Positions 25,525 through 33,520 of a DNA stretch of 60,180 nt are shown piece by piece; position 1 is the first letter of the stretch, and every line of letters starts with the position of its first letter. The position numbers and the translations under genes are program-made. This stretch comes from Terriglobia bacterium (GTDB lineage: Bacteria > Acidobacteriota > Terriglobia > Terriglobales > Acidobacteriaceae), in contig JAIQFA010000025.1 of assembly GCA_020073525.1 (NCBI GenBank), forward strand, positions 1-60,180, written 5' to 3'. The notes below the pieces were generated by a model that searched no databases, was not told the origin of the DNA, and saw nothing but the letters and a program-made list of their open reading frames with translations.

Positions 25525-25581
25525 AAGAAAATGCGCGCTGCGTCCCAACCCGCCAGGAGGTCGAGTGGAACGCAGCGCGCA
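25525..25581 (-). terminator. probable terminator of the htrA gene
   Basis: TGCGCGCTGCGT (25532-25543) pairs perfectly with ACGCAGCGCGCA (25570-25581), a 12-bp stem with a 26-base loop. Read on the minus strand it is followed by CATTTTCTT. It lies just past the stop codon of the protease gene. Confidence 0.6.
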
Positions 25582-25603
25582 AAACGGGGATTTCCATCGC
25601 CCG

Positions 25604-27130
25604 TTATCCCTGGGAAGGACGCAAAACGCGGAAGGTGCTGCCGCCCTGCGACCACACCAGCACGAGTGCATCTTGACCGGACGGCACAGCCGATAACGCC
25701 TGCGCCACGTCGGCCGCGGACTTCGCTGATTTCCGGTTCACTTCCATGATGACGTCCCCGCGTTGCAAGCCCGCATTGTCGGCGGGGCTGCCAGGCTGGA
25801 CATCCTCGACAATGGCGCCATGAAGCGAGCTTTGGGCTTGCAGTTCATTGCGCGCGTCCGCGGTCAGGTCCGCGAGCCTCAGTCCCCAGCGTCCTTTTCC
25901 GTGCTCGCCGCCGGCAGTCTCGGCGTCTTTGCCGCCACCCAACGCTTCGAGGGTCACTGGAATGTTCGTTGTTTTGCTGTCCCGCATCACCGTGAGATGG
26001 ATGGTGTCGCCCGGCCGCTTTTGTCCAACCAGCATCTGCAATTGTCCGGCGTCCGTTACGCGCTTGCCGTCGAGTTCGGTGATCACGTCTCCGGTGCGCA
26101 GGTCCGCTTTCGCGCCGGGCGCGTCCGGCTGAACGTCGCTGACTACCGCTCCCTCAGCTTTATTCATCTGGAAAAACTTTGCGTTGTCAGGAGTTACGTC
26201 GGCAATCTGAATTCCGATGAACGCGTGCGTGATTTTGCCGTCACGGATCAAAGTCTCCACCGTCGGCTGAACGATCTGTGCCGGAATCGCGAATCCCATT
26301 CCCGCGAATGACCCCGAGGAGGAGATCAGGAAGGTATTGATGCCGATCAACTCGCCGCGCGCGTTCACCAGCGCCCCGCCGGAATTTCCGGGATTGATGG
26401 CAGCGTCGGTCTGGATGAATTCACCCGGCTTGCGCCGATCGCTAGCATCCGGATTGGGACGGTTCAGCGCGCTGATGATGCCACGCGTCACGGTGAAGCG
26501 GAACCCGTATGGATTTCCGAAAGCGAGCACCGTCTGTCCGGGATGCAGGTTGGCCGAGTTACCCCACGGCACGCTTGGCAAGTTGGTTCCATTGACCTTG
26601 ATGACCGCGAGGTCGGTCAGTGGATCGGCACCCACTAACTTCGCCGGCAGAACTTCCTTGTTGCTCATGGTGACGCGAATGTCGACGGCGCCGTCGATGA
26701 CGTGATTGTTGGTGACGATGTAACCGTCGGGAGAAATGATCACACCACTCCCCAGGCCGTGTTCCATACGATTCTGAGGCTGCGGCGGAAGATTAAACTG
26801 GCGGCCGAAGGGATTGCCCGGACCGAAAAACTGTTGCATATCGGGCATGCCTTCTCCACCGCCCTGCTGCACGTTGGACTTCGAAGCTACTGTGACATTC
26901 ACGACGGCCGGTGTGACTCGTGCTGCCAAAGTTTCCATGGCGCGATCAAGAGTCAACAACGCCGCCACACTGTTGTCATCCAGCGGCGCCGCGGCCGGCT
27001 CGGCCACTGAAGCGTGCGCTGACTTCGCAAACTCGAAGGTCGCTACCGACCCGACAACCGCTACCGCCAGCAGGGCCACTGCCAAGCGCCTGGTTGCTAC
27101 TGCCTTACAACATTCCATCCACTTCTTCAT
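25604..27130 (-). CDS. HtrA/DegP-type periplasmic serine protease with two PDZ domains
   Basis: The 508-residue protein has a signal or anchor segment (LAVALLAVAVVGSVATFEFA). Its trypsin-like domain carries the triad His in TNNHVIDG (near 142), Asp in DLAVIKV (near 172) and Ser in NPGNSGGAL (near 248). Two PDZ domains follow (AFIGIQIADVTPDNAKFF, DLRTGDVITELDGKRV; then GAIVEDVQPGSPADNAGLQRGDVIMEVN). It degrades or refolds damaged envelope proteins. AAGGAG precedes the ATG. A palindrome matching the one at the blaI-like promoter lies 17 bases upstream, and the BlaR1-like gene ends 56 bases upstream, so the protease is probably both read from that operon and controlled by the BlaI-type repressor. 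Confidence 0.94.
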   Translation of the reverse strand: MKKWMECCKAVATRRLAVALLAVAVVGSVATFEFAKSAHASVAEPAAAPLDDNSVAALLTLDRAMETLAARVTPAVVNVTVASKSNVQQGGGEGMPDMQQFFGPGNPFGRQFNLPPQPQNRMEHGLGSGVIISPDGYIVTNNHVIDGAVDIRVTMSNKEVLPAKLVGADPLTDLAVIKVNGTNLPSVPWGNSANLHPGQTVLAFGNPYGFRFTVTRGIISALNRPNPDASDRRKPGEFIQTDAAINPGNSGGALVNARGELIGINTFLISSSGSFAGMGFAIPAQIVQPTVETLIRDGKITHAFIGIQIADVTPDNAKFFQMNKAEGAVVSDVQPDAPGAKADLRTGDVITELDGKRVTDAGQLQMLVGQKRPGDTIHLTVMRDSKTTNIPVTLEALGGGKDAETAGGEHGKGRWGLRLADLTADARNELQAQSSLHGAIVEDVQPGSPADNAGLQRGDVIMEVNRKSAKSAADVAQALSAVPSGQDALVLVWSQGGSTFRVLRPSQG

Positions 27131-27146
27131 TTCTGTTCTCCTTTTG

Positions 27147-27164
27147 CAACTAATTATCTAGTTG
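27147..27164 (-). promoter_or_regulatory. predicted BlaI-type operator before the htrA gene
   Basis: CAACTAATTATCTAGTTG is a palindrome with CAACTA and TAGTTG arms around six bases. It shares the AACTA-N6-TAGTT form and the start of the spacer (ATT) with the site at 29036-29051 in the blaI-like promoter. It is 17 bases upstream of the protease start codon. Confidence 0.65.
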
Positions 27165-27186
27165 TTGCTTGCAAAAAAATTTTGCG

Positions 27187-28611
27187 CTAAATCTTGTTGG
27201 CCACTGGCACTCTCGCCGAGCGTTCCCGCTCCGCGCTCACCAGCATCACTCGCCACACTTGGACTCTCCACAGCAGCGGACCGGATGTCAGGTACTGGGT
27301 GGTTTGCACAAACACCAGCGTCTGGAATTGCGGCACCAGTTGTTGCTCAGCATTTGCCCTGATTGCGATCACTTGCTCGGGCAACGGCTGTGGTTGCACT
27401 TCGGCTGCGACTAGCGGAGCCTGAGGATTTTGGCGTTCGCCAACATCGCGCTTAGGGACGCGCGCGCGATTCAACTTGGCACTCGTCCCGATCGACTGCA
27501 ACTTGGTGGGCAACGGCGCAGGAACGGCTGCTGCTCCTAAGGGAGAAGGTTCGACGGCAGCGGTCGTGTACGCATGAACGGAATCATTCGCCCGCATACC
27601 GCGATCAAACGCGACGAATTGCGGCGCCTGCGATAGAGCCAGCAGGCAAACCATGGAAAAAACACCGGCCATGCCCAGCGCCGGTTTCCAGACGCGCGTG
27701 GCTACGGGACGGTTTTTGTCGAGAATCTGCGCGAGCCGTAACGACGCCTCACGTGCCCGATGCACGGCTGCCTGGGCCATGGACCATCCACGATGCGCCA
27801 GGCTCTTTTCCAGCAGCGAAACAAGGCAAGTAGCGTATCCGTGCGGGTTGGCAGTTTCCGCCAACACGGCGTCGTCACACGCCATCTCACGCTCCACCGA
27901 GAGGCGGCTTTCAATCCACCACACCGCTGGATGAAAGAAAAACAGAGCGCGCACGGCTTTCTGAATGAGATTTGTCCAGTCATCCCAGCGCCGCAGGTGG
28001 GCGAATTCGTGCAGCAGGATGACGTTGAGATCCTGGGACGGCAGTTCCTGGAGCGTCCACGTGGGCAAAACAATGGTTCGCTTCCAAAAGCCAATGGCGG
28101 CGGGGACACGCACACAATCCGAGGTTGCGATGGTTACTTTGCCTGAACCGAATGACTTTGTTGCGCTGATCGCGGCGACCGTGCTGCGGACAATAGGATC
28201 GAGATCTTCAACGACGAGAGGTGAGCAACTCCGGCGCAACTGTCGCAGGTGCCAAAGTCCAATTCCCAACCGGACGATCGCCGCACAAGCCCCCACCGCC
28301 CAAATCACAAAGACGAAGACCGCCCACTGACCGGGAAGCGTGATCGCGGGTTGCGGGTTTCCCCAGTCCAGGCCAGAAGAAGCCCGCGCCGCCATCAGCG
28401 CTCGACCTTCGCCGAACCCATTCAGCAAAGGAAGCGCGGCAACCGCCAACAAGGCGAAGAACCAGACTGCAAACCGGGTTCCCGAATTCTGCTTTCGCAA
28501 AACTCGCAGCAAAGCCCAGGCAAAGACTGCGATGAGGAGTCCCGCGGGAAGCGCATTGAGAAGACGTTCGACCGAGAGCTGCGCCACTGTCTGGAGGGGA
28601 AGCCAGTTCAT
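27187..28611 (-). CDS. BlaR1/MecR1-type M56 membrane metallopeptidase
   Basis: The 474-residue protein has three N-terminal membrane segments (LLIAVFAWALL, FAVWFFALLAVAALPLL, WAVFVFVIWAVGACAAIV). A zinc-protease domain follows with HEFAH (near residue 200) and the third ligand region ESRLSVEREMACDDAVL. A fourth membrane segment (LGMAGVFSMVCLLALSQ) precedes a ~130-residue tail. The tail has no penicillin-binding SxxK/KTG motifs, so this is not a beta-lactam sensor of the BlaR1 kind; the signal is unknown. It overlaps the repressor gene by four bases and would cleave or inactivate that repressor. The htrA gene follows 56 bases later. Confidence 0.88.
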   Translation of the reverse strand: MNWLPLQTVAQLSVERLLNALPAGLLIAVFAWALLRVLRKQNSGTRFAVWFFALLAVAALPLLNGFGEGRALMAARASSGLDWGNPQPAITLPGQWAVFVFVIWAVGACAAIVRLGIGLWHLRQLRRSCSPLVVEDLDPIVRSTVAAISATKSFGSGKVTIATSDCVRVPAAIGFWKRTIVLPTWTLQELPSQDLNVILLHEFAHLRRWDDWTNLIQKAVRALFFFHPAVWWIESRLSVEREMACDDAVLAETANPHGYATCLVSLLEKSLAHRGWSMAQAAVHRAREASLRLAQILDKNRPVATRVWKPALGMAGVFSMVCLLALSQAPQFVAFDRGMRANDSVHAYTTAAVEPSPLGAAAVPAPLPTKLQSIGTSAKLNRARVPKRDVGERQNPQAPLVAAEVQPQPLPEQVIAIRANAEQQLVPQFQTLVFVQTTQYLTSGPLLWRVQVWRVMLVSAERERSARVPVANKI

Positions 28612-28991
28612 TTCGCGACCTTCCCATCGAGCATCTCGCGCAGCCGATCCAGTTCCCCCGGCTCAATACCCTGATCCTCGAGGAGATTTAAGACTAGTTG
28701 CTCCTGCGAATTCTTGAAAAAACGGCTGACCAGGTGCCGTATCTCCGAGCGCGTCGCCTCTTTCTGACCGACCAAGGGCGTATAGACGTGCGCACGTCCA
28801 TCCTTTAAATGCTTCAGATAGCCCTTTCTTTCCAGAACGCGGATGGTGGTGAGGACGGAGTTGTAGGCCAGGGAAGGTTTTTCAGTAATAGAATCAAGGA
28901 CTTGCTGGACTGTGCCCGAGCCCTTTCCCCAGAGCACGTTCATGATCCGCAGTTCGGCTTCGGTCAGAGTTCCCGATTGTCTCGGCGGCAC
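28608..28991 (-). CDS. BlaI/MecI/CopY-family transcriptional repressor
   Basis: The 127-residue winged-helix repressor has LTEAELRIMNVLWGKGSGTVQQVLDSI, SLAYNSVLTTIRVLERKGYLKHLKDGRAHVYTPLV and a C-terminal dimerisation helix (VLNLLEDQGIEPGELDRLREML). These are the standard BlaI/MecI features and length. GTG 28991 is chosen because GGGAGG lies about seven bases upstream and gives the family's usual N-terminus; a TTG thirteen codons upstream has no ribosome site. It probably represses its own operon and htrA through the paired palindromes at 29036-29051 and 27147-27164, and is inactivated by the M56 protease encoded next. Confidence 0.92.
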   Translation of the reverse strand: MPPRQSGTLTEAELRIMNVLWGKGSGTVQQVLDSITEKPSLAYNSVLTTIRVLERKGYLKHLKDGRAHVYTPLVGQKEATRSEIRHLVSRFFKNSQEQLVLNLLEDQGIEPGELDRLREMLDGKVAK

Positions 28992-29030
28992 CCGATGCCC
29001 TCCCGTTTCCTTGGACGTTGCAACAAGCAA

Positions 29031-29060
29031 AAAGTAACTAATTCTTTAGTTGCAAATCAA
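29031..29060 (-). promoter_or_regulatory. promoter of the blaI-like operon with embedded operator
   Basis: On the minus strand TTGATT (29060-29055) and TACTTT (29036-29031) are 18 bases apart. The spacer contains the palindrome AACTAA-TTCT-TTAGTT (29036-29051), the same AACTA-N6-TAGTT site seen before htrA. A repressor here would cover the promoter, consistent with autorepression. The start codon is 40 bases downstream. Confidence 0.65.
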
Positions 29061-29090
29061 ACGCCGTCGGGTTGCCCAGCCACAGCCTCT

Positions 29091-29579
29091 TCAATCTTTA
29101 TCCCGATCCAGATATTCCTCGGGAATGTCATCCTCGGAAACCTCGTGGGTTCGAACTTCCCTCCCCTCATTATTGCCGGCGTCTTCGACGCCCTGCACAA
29201 CTTCGGCTTCGAACGCGTTACCTTCCTCCATCAACTCGTCGACACTCTCGGAACCCACCCTTTCGCGGCGGGATAAGCCCTGCAAATCGCCCGATTGCTT
29301 GCCCGAACGCGACCGCGGCGGCTCCCGCAAAAAGGCGGTAGAGCCTGTGCCCAGGTCTTCCTGCACTGGTTTTTTCGTGACCGTCCCCACTTTCTTGCCG
29401 CCCTGCTTCGTGCCAGTCTTCTTTTTGGTTATCGTTTTTCTGGCAGCGAGCTTCTTCGCCACTGGTTTCCGGGAAGGTCTCTTCTTTTTCTTCTCTGGTT
29501 TTCTCTTGCCAGCTTTTTTGGCGACGGGTCGCCTCGACTTCGTCGGATTCTTTTTGGCTTTCTTCTTTTTAGTGGCCAT
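29091..29579 (-). CDS. histone-H1-like basic protein with an acidic C-terminal half
   Basis: The first ~75 of 162 residues are Lys/Ala/Pro/Arg-rich in the manner of bacterial histone-H1-like DNA-binding proteins (ATKKKKAKKNPTKSRRPVAKK, KPVAKKLAARKTITKKK). The rest is acidic and more ordered in appearance (VDELMEEGNAFEAEVVQGVEDAG, VRTHEVSEDDIPEEYLD). The bipartite charge suggests a nucleoid protein whose acidic half binds a partner or limits DNA binding. The acidic half recalls a small conserved acidobacterial protein type, from memory. It is transcribed toward the blaI operon but ends ~30 bp before that promoter. Confidence 0.75.
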   Translation of the reverse strand: MATKKKKAKKNPTKSRRPVAKKAGKRKPEKKKKRPSRKPVAKKLAARKTITKKKTGTKQGGKKVGTVTKKPVQEDLGTGSTAFLREPPRSRSGKQSGDLQGLSRRERVGSESVDELMEEGNAFEAEVVQGVEDAGNNEGREVRTHEVSEDDIPEEYLDRDKD

Positions 29580-29787
29580 GGGCGAAGTCTAGCACCGGCG
29601 CGCTGGATGCGGCAAAAAGACGTCGCAGTTCCGGTTCGCAAGAAAAAATGTAACGCCGGTTCGGAATCATGAGGGAATCCTCCGCGAAATGTCGCTCTTT
29701 TTCGCCTTCGCATCGGCCAGCTTCGCCGCCACCAAACCGCTGGGGCTAACCAGATCGAGGTCTACAGGCACGTCGACTTGGGCACTG

Positions 29788-32592
29788 CTAGCGACGATTG
29801 AATAGCCGCGGCCTGCGAAAGGCAGGTCTCGGGTCTTTTTGAAGATCCGCCTGACTGGCCTTCAGCAAAGGTTCGCCTTCGGGCGCACGGTTTAGTGCGA
29901 CCAGGCAAGTGCCTAAGACACTTTGTGCTTCGGCGATTTGCCAGGGGAGCAACGGAAACGGCGCGGATCGGGCGGAGGCAAGCGCTTCACGCAAGATGGG
30001 CTCGGCTTCGGCGGCTTTGCCCTCGGCGGTGAGCGTCTCACCCAACCGCACTTCGGTAGCGATGATACTTGGGTGACTCAGCGGGAGTTCCTTCTTGCGA
30101 ATTGCCAGCGCTTGTCGAAGCAGAGACTCGGCACTCGCCGGATCGCCCTGAAACGCCCGGTCCTCTGCGAGATTAACGAGCGCAGCCGCGGCTTGGGGAC
30201 TCTCTTCGCCACCGAGTTTATGGTCTATGTCGAGGGCTTGGCGGTCATAGCGTTCGGCGGCAGCATAGTCGCCCCGGTCAAATTGCAGTAATCCCAGGTT
30301 CGCGGTCACTTTGGCCACGGACCAGCCGACCGGCCCATTCTGCGCAAAGATTTCCAACGCCTGTTTGAATGCAGCCTCGGCTTGGTCGTAGTCTCCTTTT
30401 GCCTGCAACAACCTTGCCCAGTTGTTCAGAGCTGTTGCGAACCTGGCGCTTTTTTCGCCGAGAGATTTGCGCAGGAGCTCGAGGTTTTCGCGAAGCACGG
30501 GCTCCGCCGCCTGCCAGTCACCTTTTTCCAGCAGCAAGAATCCGAGATTGTTCAATGGGTAACCGAGATCGGGATGATTGTTGCCAAGGAGCTTGCGTTG
30601 CAGACCAAGGGTTTGGCGTTCGGTGGTTTCCGCCATCGCAAGGTCCCCCGCATCGATCAACGCACCGGCCAGGTTGTGCAGGCTAATGGCCAAGGTCGTA
30701 CTGTCTGGGCCATCGACTTTTCGCTGATACTCGACCTGCTCTCGCAGCAATTGGAGAGCCTCCGTGTAACCGCCCTTACGTTCCAGCAGAAGCGCGAGGT
30801 AGTTTCTCGCGCCGGAATCGATGTTCAGTTCGCGGTCGAGAGCAAGTGCCTTTCGTAGCAGTGGCTCAGCTTCGGCATCCCGGTCCTCGAGATAAAGGCA
30901 CTCCCCGAGTGCAGAAAGACTCTGCACAAAAACAGGGTTATGCTCTCCTAGTTTCTTCTCGTAGATTGCGAGCGACTGTCGAAGGAGAGGCTCGGCTTTC
31001 TTGAACTGGCCCTGGAGCCGGATCGATTCCGCCCATTCCCCCAGCGCGTCGGCGACATCGGTGTTGTCGCCACCCAATGATTGTTTGCGCAGCGCGTAAG
31101 CCCGTGCGAGTTCTGGCTCGGCCTGATCGTACAATCCCAGCGCGCTATACGCACGGCCGATGTTGTACAGCATAGTGGCCTGCAAGCTGGGATCGGCGGC
31201 CAGCTCGCGGTCCACACGTTTCGCGCCCTGGTCGAGCAACTCGCGCGCCGTAATCTGCTGGCCATGAGCCCGGTCCGGCGTAGCGGCTTCAAAGATGCCT
31301 TCTAGAAACTGCGCTTCCCGCTGGGCAGTAAGCCGCTCCCGCGTGGCTCGCTTGGCAAGCAAACCCATGCCAATACTGAAACCGATCAATGCCAGGACCA
31401 CAATGACCGCGGCCACCGCCGCCGCTTTATGCCGGCGGACGAATTTACCGGCACGGTAATTCCACGTGTCGGTGCGCGCATGCACCGGGTAACCGGTGAG
31501 ATACGCCTTCACATCGTCGGCGAGCGCGCCCACGGAGACATAGCGGCGAGCTGGCTCCTTGCGCATCGCCATCAGCACAATGTTGTCGAGGTCGCCATGG
31601 AGCGTTCGGGCAGCATCGGGAACGGACAGATTCGTATTCGCCGCGCTCGCCACGCTCGGGGGTTCCGGATCCTGTTCGCAGATGATTCTTGCCATCTCGA
31701 AAGCACTCGTCGTGTCGAGTTGAAAAGGGCGCTTCCCGGCGAGCAACTCGTAAAGGAGAACTCCCAACGCGTAGACGTCGGTTGCGGTTGTCACTTGCTC
31801 GCCGCGCACCTGCTCCGGGCTCGCGTAATCCGGCGTCATCATTCGTTCGGAGGTTAGCGTCTGCACGACTTCCCCGGCCTCCGGGTCCAGAAGCTTGGCA
31901 ATGCCGAAATCGAGCAGCTTGGGAACACCCTCGTCCGTTACCAGAATGTTTGCCGGCTTGAGGTCGCGATGAACGACCAGGTTCTTATGCGCATACTCCA
32001 CCGCCGCGCAGATCGTGCAAAACAATCGCAACCGTTGTTCTGTTCCCAGCTTGTTTTGGCGGCAATAGTCGTCGACTCGCGCACCGTTTACATATTCCAT
32101 CACCAGGTAAGAGAGATTTTCGTCGGTGATACCGCCATCCAAAAGGCGCGCGATGTTCGGATGATCAAGGTTCGCCAGGATCTGACGCTCGCTTTGAAAG
32201 CGCAGCAGCCTCGCCCCTCCGTGCCGGGACCCGCCTTGGACAGTCTTGATTGCGACCTGTTTCTTGTAGACGTCATCGGCGCGAGCGGCGAGATAGACCT
32301 TTCCCATTCCGCCTTCGCCGATTAAACGCAATATCTGGTAGGCACCGATTCGTTTGCCGGACAGTGCTTCCTCTTCGGCAATTCCATGGACCGCGTCCTG
32401 CACCGGATCAGAAAGAAATCCAAGGGTCTTTCCCGAGGAATGAAGCAAGGATTCCACTTCCCGTCGCAACTCGGGATCGCTGCCGCAGTTTTCATCGAGA
32501 AACGCAGAGCGGGCGTCCGGCGCCAGTTCAAGAGCCGCGTAGAAGAGGTACTCAATGCGGAGCCAACGATTGGATCGCTGAGAGGACTCCAT
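29788..32592 (-). CDS. membrane Ser/Thr protein kinase with C-terminal TPR array
   Basis: The 934-residue protein has a Hanks-type kinase domain (about 83-345) with GEGGMGKVY, catalytic loop VVHRDLKPANIL (near 209), LLDFGIAKLL, and the activation-segment TPDYASPEQVRGE. A membrane segment follows near residue 395 (AAVIVVLALIGFSIGMGLL), then a long extracytoplasmic array of tetratricopeptide repeats (YNIGRAYSALGLYDQAEPELARA, NNLGFLLLEKGDWQAAEPVL and others) of the TPR_12 kind. The cytoplasmic kinase would read a signal bound by the TPR part. It starts 13 bases after the sigma-factor gene ends, a pairing usual in Acidobacteria. The last ~15 residues (PRPAFRRPRLFNRR) diverge from the repeat pattern and may be frayed. 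Confidence 0.93.
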   Translation of the reverse strand: MESSQRSNRWLRIEYLFYAALELAPDARSAFLDENCGSDPELRREVESLLHSSGKTLGFLSDPVQDAVHGIAEEEALSGKRIGAYQILRLIGEGGMGKVYLAARADDVYKKQVAIKTVQGGSRHGGARLLRFQSERQILANLDHPNIARLLDGGITDENLSYLVMEYVNGARVDDYCRQNKLGTEQRLRLFCTICAAVEYAHKNLVVHRDLKPANILVTDEGVPKLLDFGIAKLLDPEAGEVVQTLTSERMMTPDYASPEQVRGEQVTTATDVYALGVLLYELLAGKRPFQLDTTSAFEMARIICEQDPEPPSVASAANTNLSVPDAARTLHGDLDNIVLMAMRKEPARRYVSVGALADDVKAYLTGYPVHARTDTWNYRAGKFVRRHKAAAVAAVIVVLALIGFSIGMGLLAKRATRERLTAQREAQFLEGIFEAATPDRAHGQQITARELLDQGAKRVDRELAADPSLQATMLYNIGRAYSALGLYDQAEPELARAYALRKQSLGGDNTDVADALGEWAESIRLQGQFKKAEPLLRQSLAIYEKKLGEHNPVFVQSLSALGECLYLEDRDAEAEPLLRKALALDRELNIDSGARNYLALLLERKGGYTEALQLLREQVEYQRKVDGPDSTTLAISLHNLAGALIDAGDLAMAETTERQTLGLQRKLLGNNHPDLGYPLNNLGFLLLEKGDWQAAEPVLRENLELLRKSLGEKSARFATALNNWARLLQAKGDYDQAEAAFKQALEIFAQNGPVGWSVAKVTANLGLLQFDRGDYAAAERYDRQALDIDHKLGGEESPQAAAALVNLAEDRAFQGDPASAESLLRQALAIRKKELPLSHPSIIATEVRLGETLTAEGKAAEAEPILREALASARSAPFPLLPWQIAEAQSVLGTCLVALNRAPEGEPLLKASQADLQKDPRPAFRRPRLFNRR

Positions 32593-32605
32593 TCGTTCGC
32601 AGCTC

Positions 32606-33184
32606 CTAGGGTGAGTCGAGTGTGAGTTCGCGGTGCAGCCACGCTTTGGCCAATTTCAAATCGCGGTGCACCGTGGCCGGAGAAATCTTGAGGGCTGCCG
32701 CAGTTTCATCATAAGTGAGGCCGCCGAAGCAAAGCAGTTCGATGATCTCGCTTTTGCGCTGGTCGAGGTCAGCCAACTTTTTCAGGGCCAGGTCCAGGGC
32801 CACGATTCCACCAGTCGTCTGCGGCCCGATGATGAGGGCTTCGTCGAGCGTAATCGTCTGCGCACCGCCTCCCCGTTTTTGACGATGATTGGCTTTCGCG
32901 TGATCGACGAGAATCCGGCGCAAAAGGCGGGCGGAAACCGCGAAGAAGTGAACACGATCCTGCCAGGCCACGTCGGCATCCACCAGGCGCATATAGGCCT
33001 CATGGACCAACTCGGTCGCGCGCAGCGTGTGGTCGGGACGTTCGGAGCGGAGACAGATGGACGCCAGCTTACGCAATTGCTGGTAAACCACCGGCATCAA
33101 TTCGTCGAGGGCCTCTTTGTTCCCGCCGCCCCATTCTTTCAGGAGACGCGTGACCAACTGCCGCTCGGTAGGGATTTCCGTCAT
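32606..33184 (-). CDS. ECF-like RNA polymerase sigma factor (acidobacterial type)
   Basis: The 192-residue sigma factor has sigma region 2 (LMPVVYQQLRKLASICL, TLRATELVHEAYMRLVDA, RVHFFAVSARLLRRILVDHAKA) and region 4 with the helix-turn-helix LTYDETAAALKISPATVHRDLKLAKAWL. These fit the ECF-like group found next to Ser/Thr kinases in Acidobacteria and Planctomycetes (TIGR02999 type). ATG 33184 is preceded by CGGGAG; a longer frame starting at 33313 adds unrelated residues. No anti-sigma gene is adjacent, so activity is probably controlled by the neighbouring kinase, 13 bases downstream. Confidence 0.9.
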   Translation of the reverse strand: MTEIPTERQLVTRLLKEWGGGNKEALDELMPVVYQQLRKLASICLRSERPDHTLRATELVHEAYMRLVDADVAWQDRVHFFAVSARLLRRILVDHAKANHRQKRGGGAQTITLDEALIIGPQTTGGIVALDLALKKLADLDQRKSEIIELLCFGGLTYDETAAALKISPATVHRDLKLAKAWLHRELTLDSP

Positions 33185-33434
33185 CTGCTCCCGTCGAATT
33201 GATCCCCACTGTTCTTGAAGGCGCAGGGGAATTTCCTTGCCATGAAGGGCGTCGAGGTGAGGAATGCGGTTCGCAGTTCCATACCTGCCAACGAGTGGAA
33301 AGATGGCCGGCAAATCATAGTTGCGGTGCTGAATTATAACTCAGGCGATGGGGAAGTCGCCGCACCGAAAACATTGGAGAAGCTTCACGTTCCGTCATAC
33401 AGGCCGAGCCAAGACTGGCGCTGACGTATCGTCG
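33185..33434. other. upstream region of the sigma factor/kinase operon
   Basis: No gene is seen. This stretch must hold the minus-strand promoter of the sigma-factor gene; AT-richer sequence around 33320-33345 (ATAGTTGCGGTGCTGAATTATAA on the plus strand is only partly shown by such elements) is the best place, but no clear -35/-10 pair stands out. Confidence 0.4.
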
Positions 33435-33471
33435 GGACCTGCTTTTTCACATTGCACGAGAAAGCAGGTCC
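33435..33471 (-). terminator. hairpin after the GH116 gene
   Basis: GGACCTGCTTTTTC (33435-33448) pairs with GAGAAAGCAGGTCC (33458-33471) with one weak pair, a 14-bp stem and a nine-base loop. It lies about 50 bases past the stop codon of the minus-strand GH116 gene. No long U-tract follows, so it may act as a weak terminator or mRNA 3' stabiliser. Confidence 0.55.
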
Positions 33472-33520
33472 TTCGCTTCGATCAGATGACAAAATCGAAA
33501 ATGGTCGATCAAATCGACGC

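Noticed and set aside
27187..28611. Beta-lactam-sensing BlaR1
   Set aside because: The C-terminal part lacks the SxxK and KTG motifs of a penicillin-binding sensor domain, and no beta-lactamase gene is nearby.
29670..29860. Possible frameshifted C-terminal extension of the Ser/Thr kinase
   Set aside because: A +1 frame stays open past the kinase stop to about 29671 and looks protein-like (VDVPVDLDLVSPSGLVAAKLADAK), but no homologous kinase ending can be recalled to support a frameshift.
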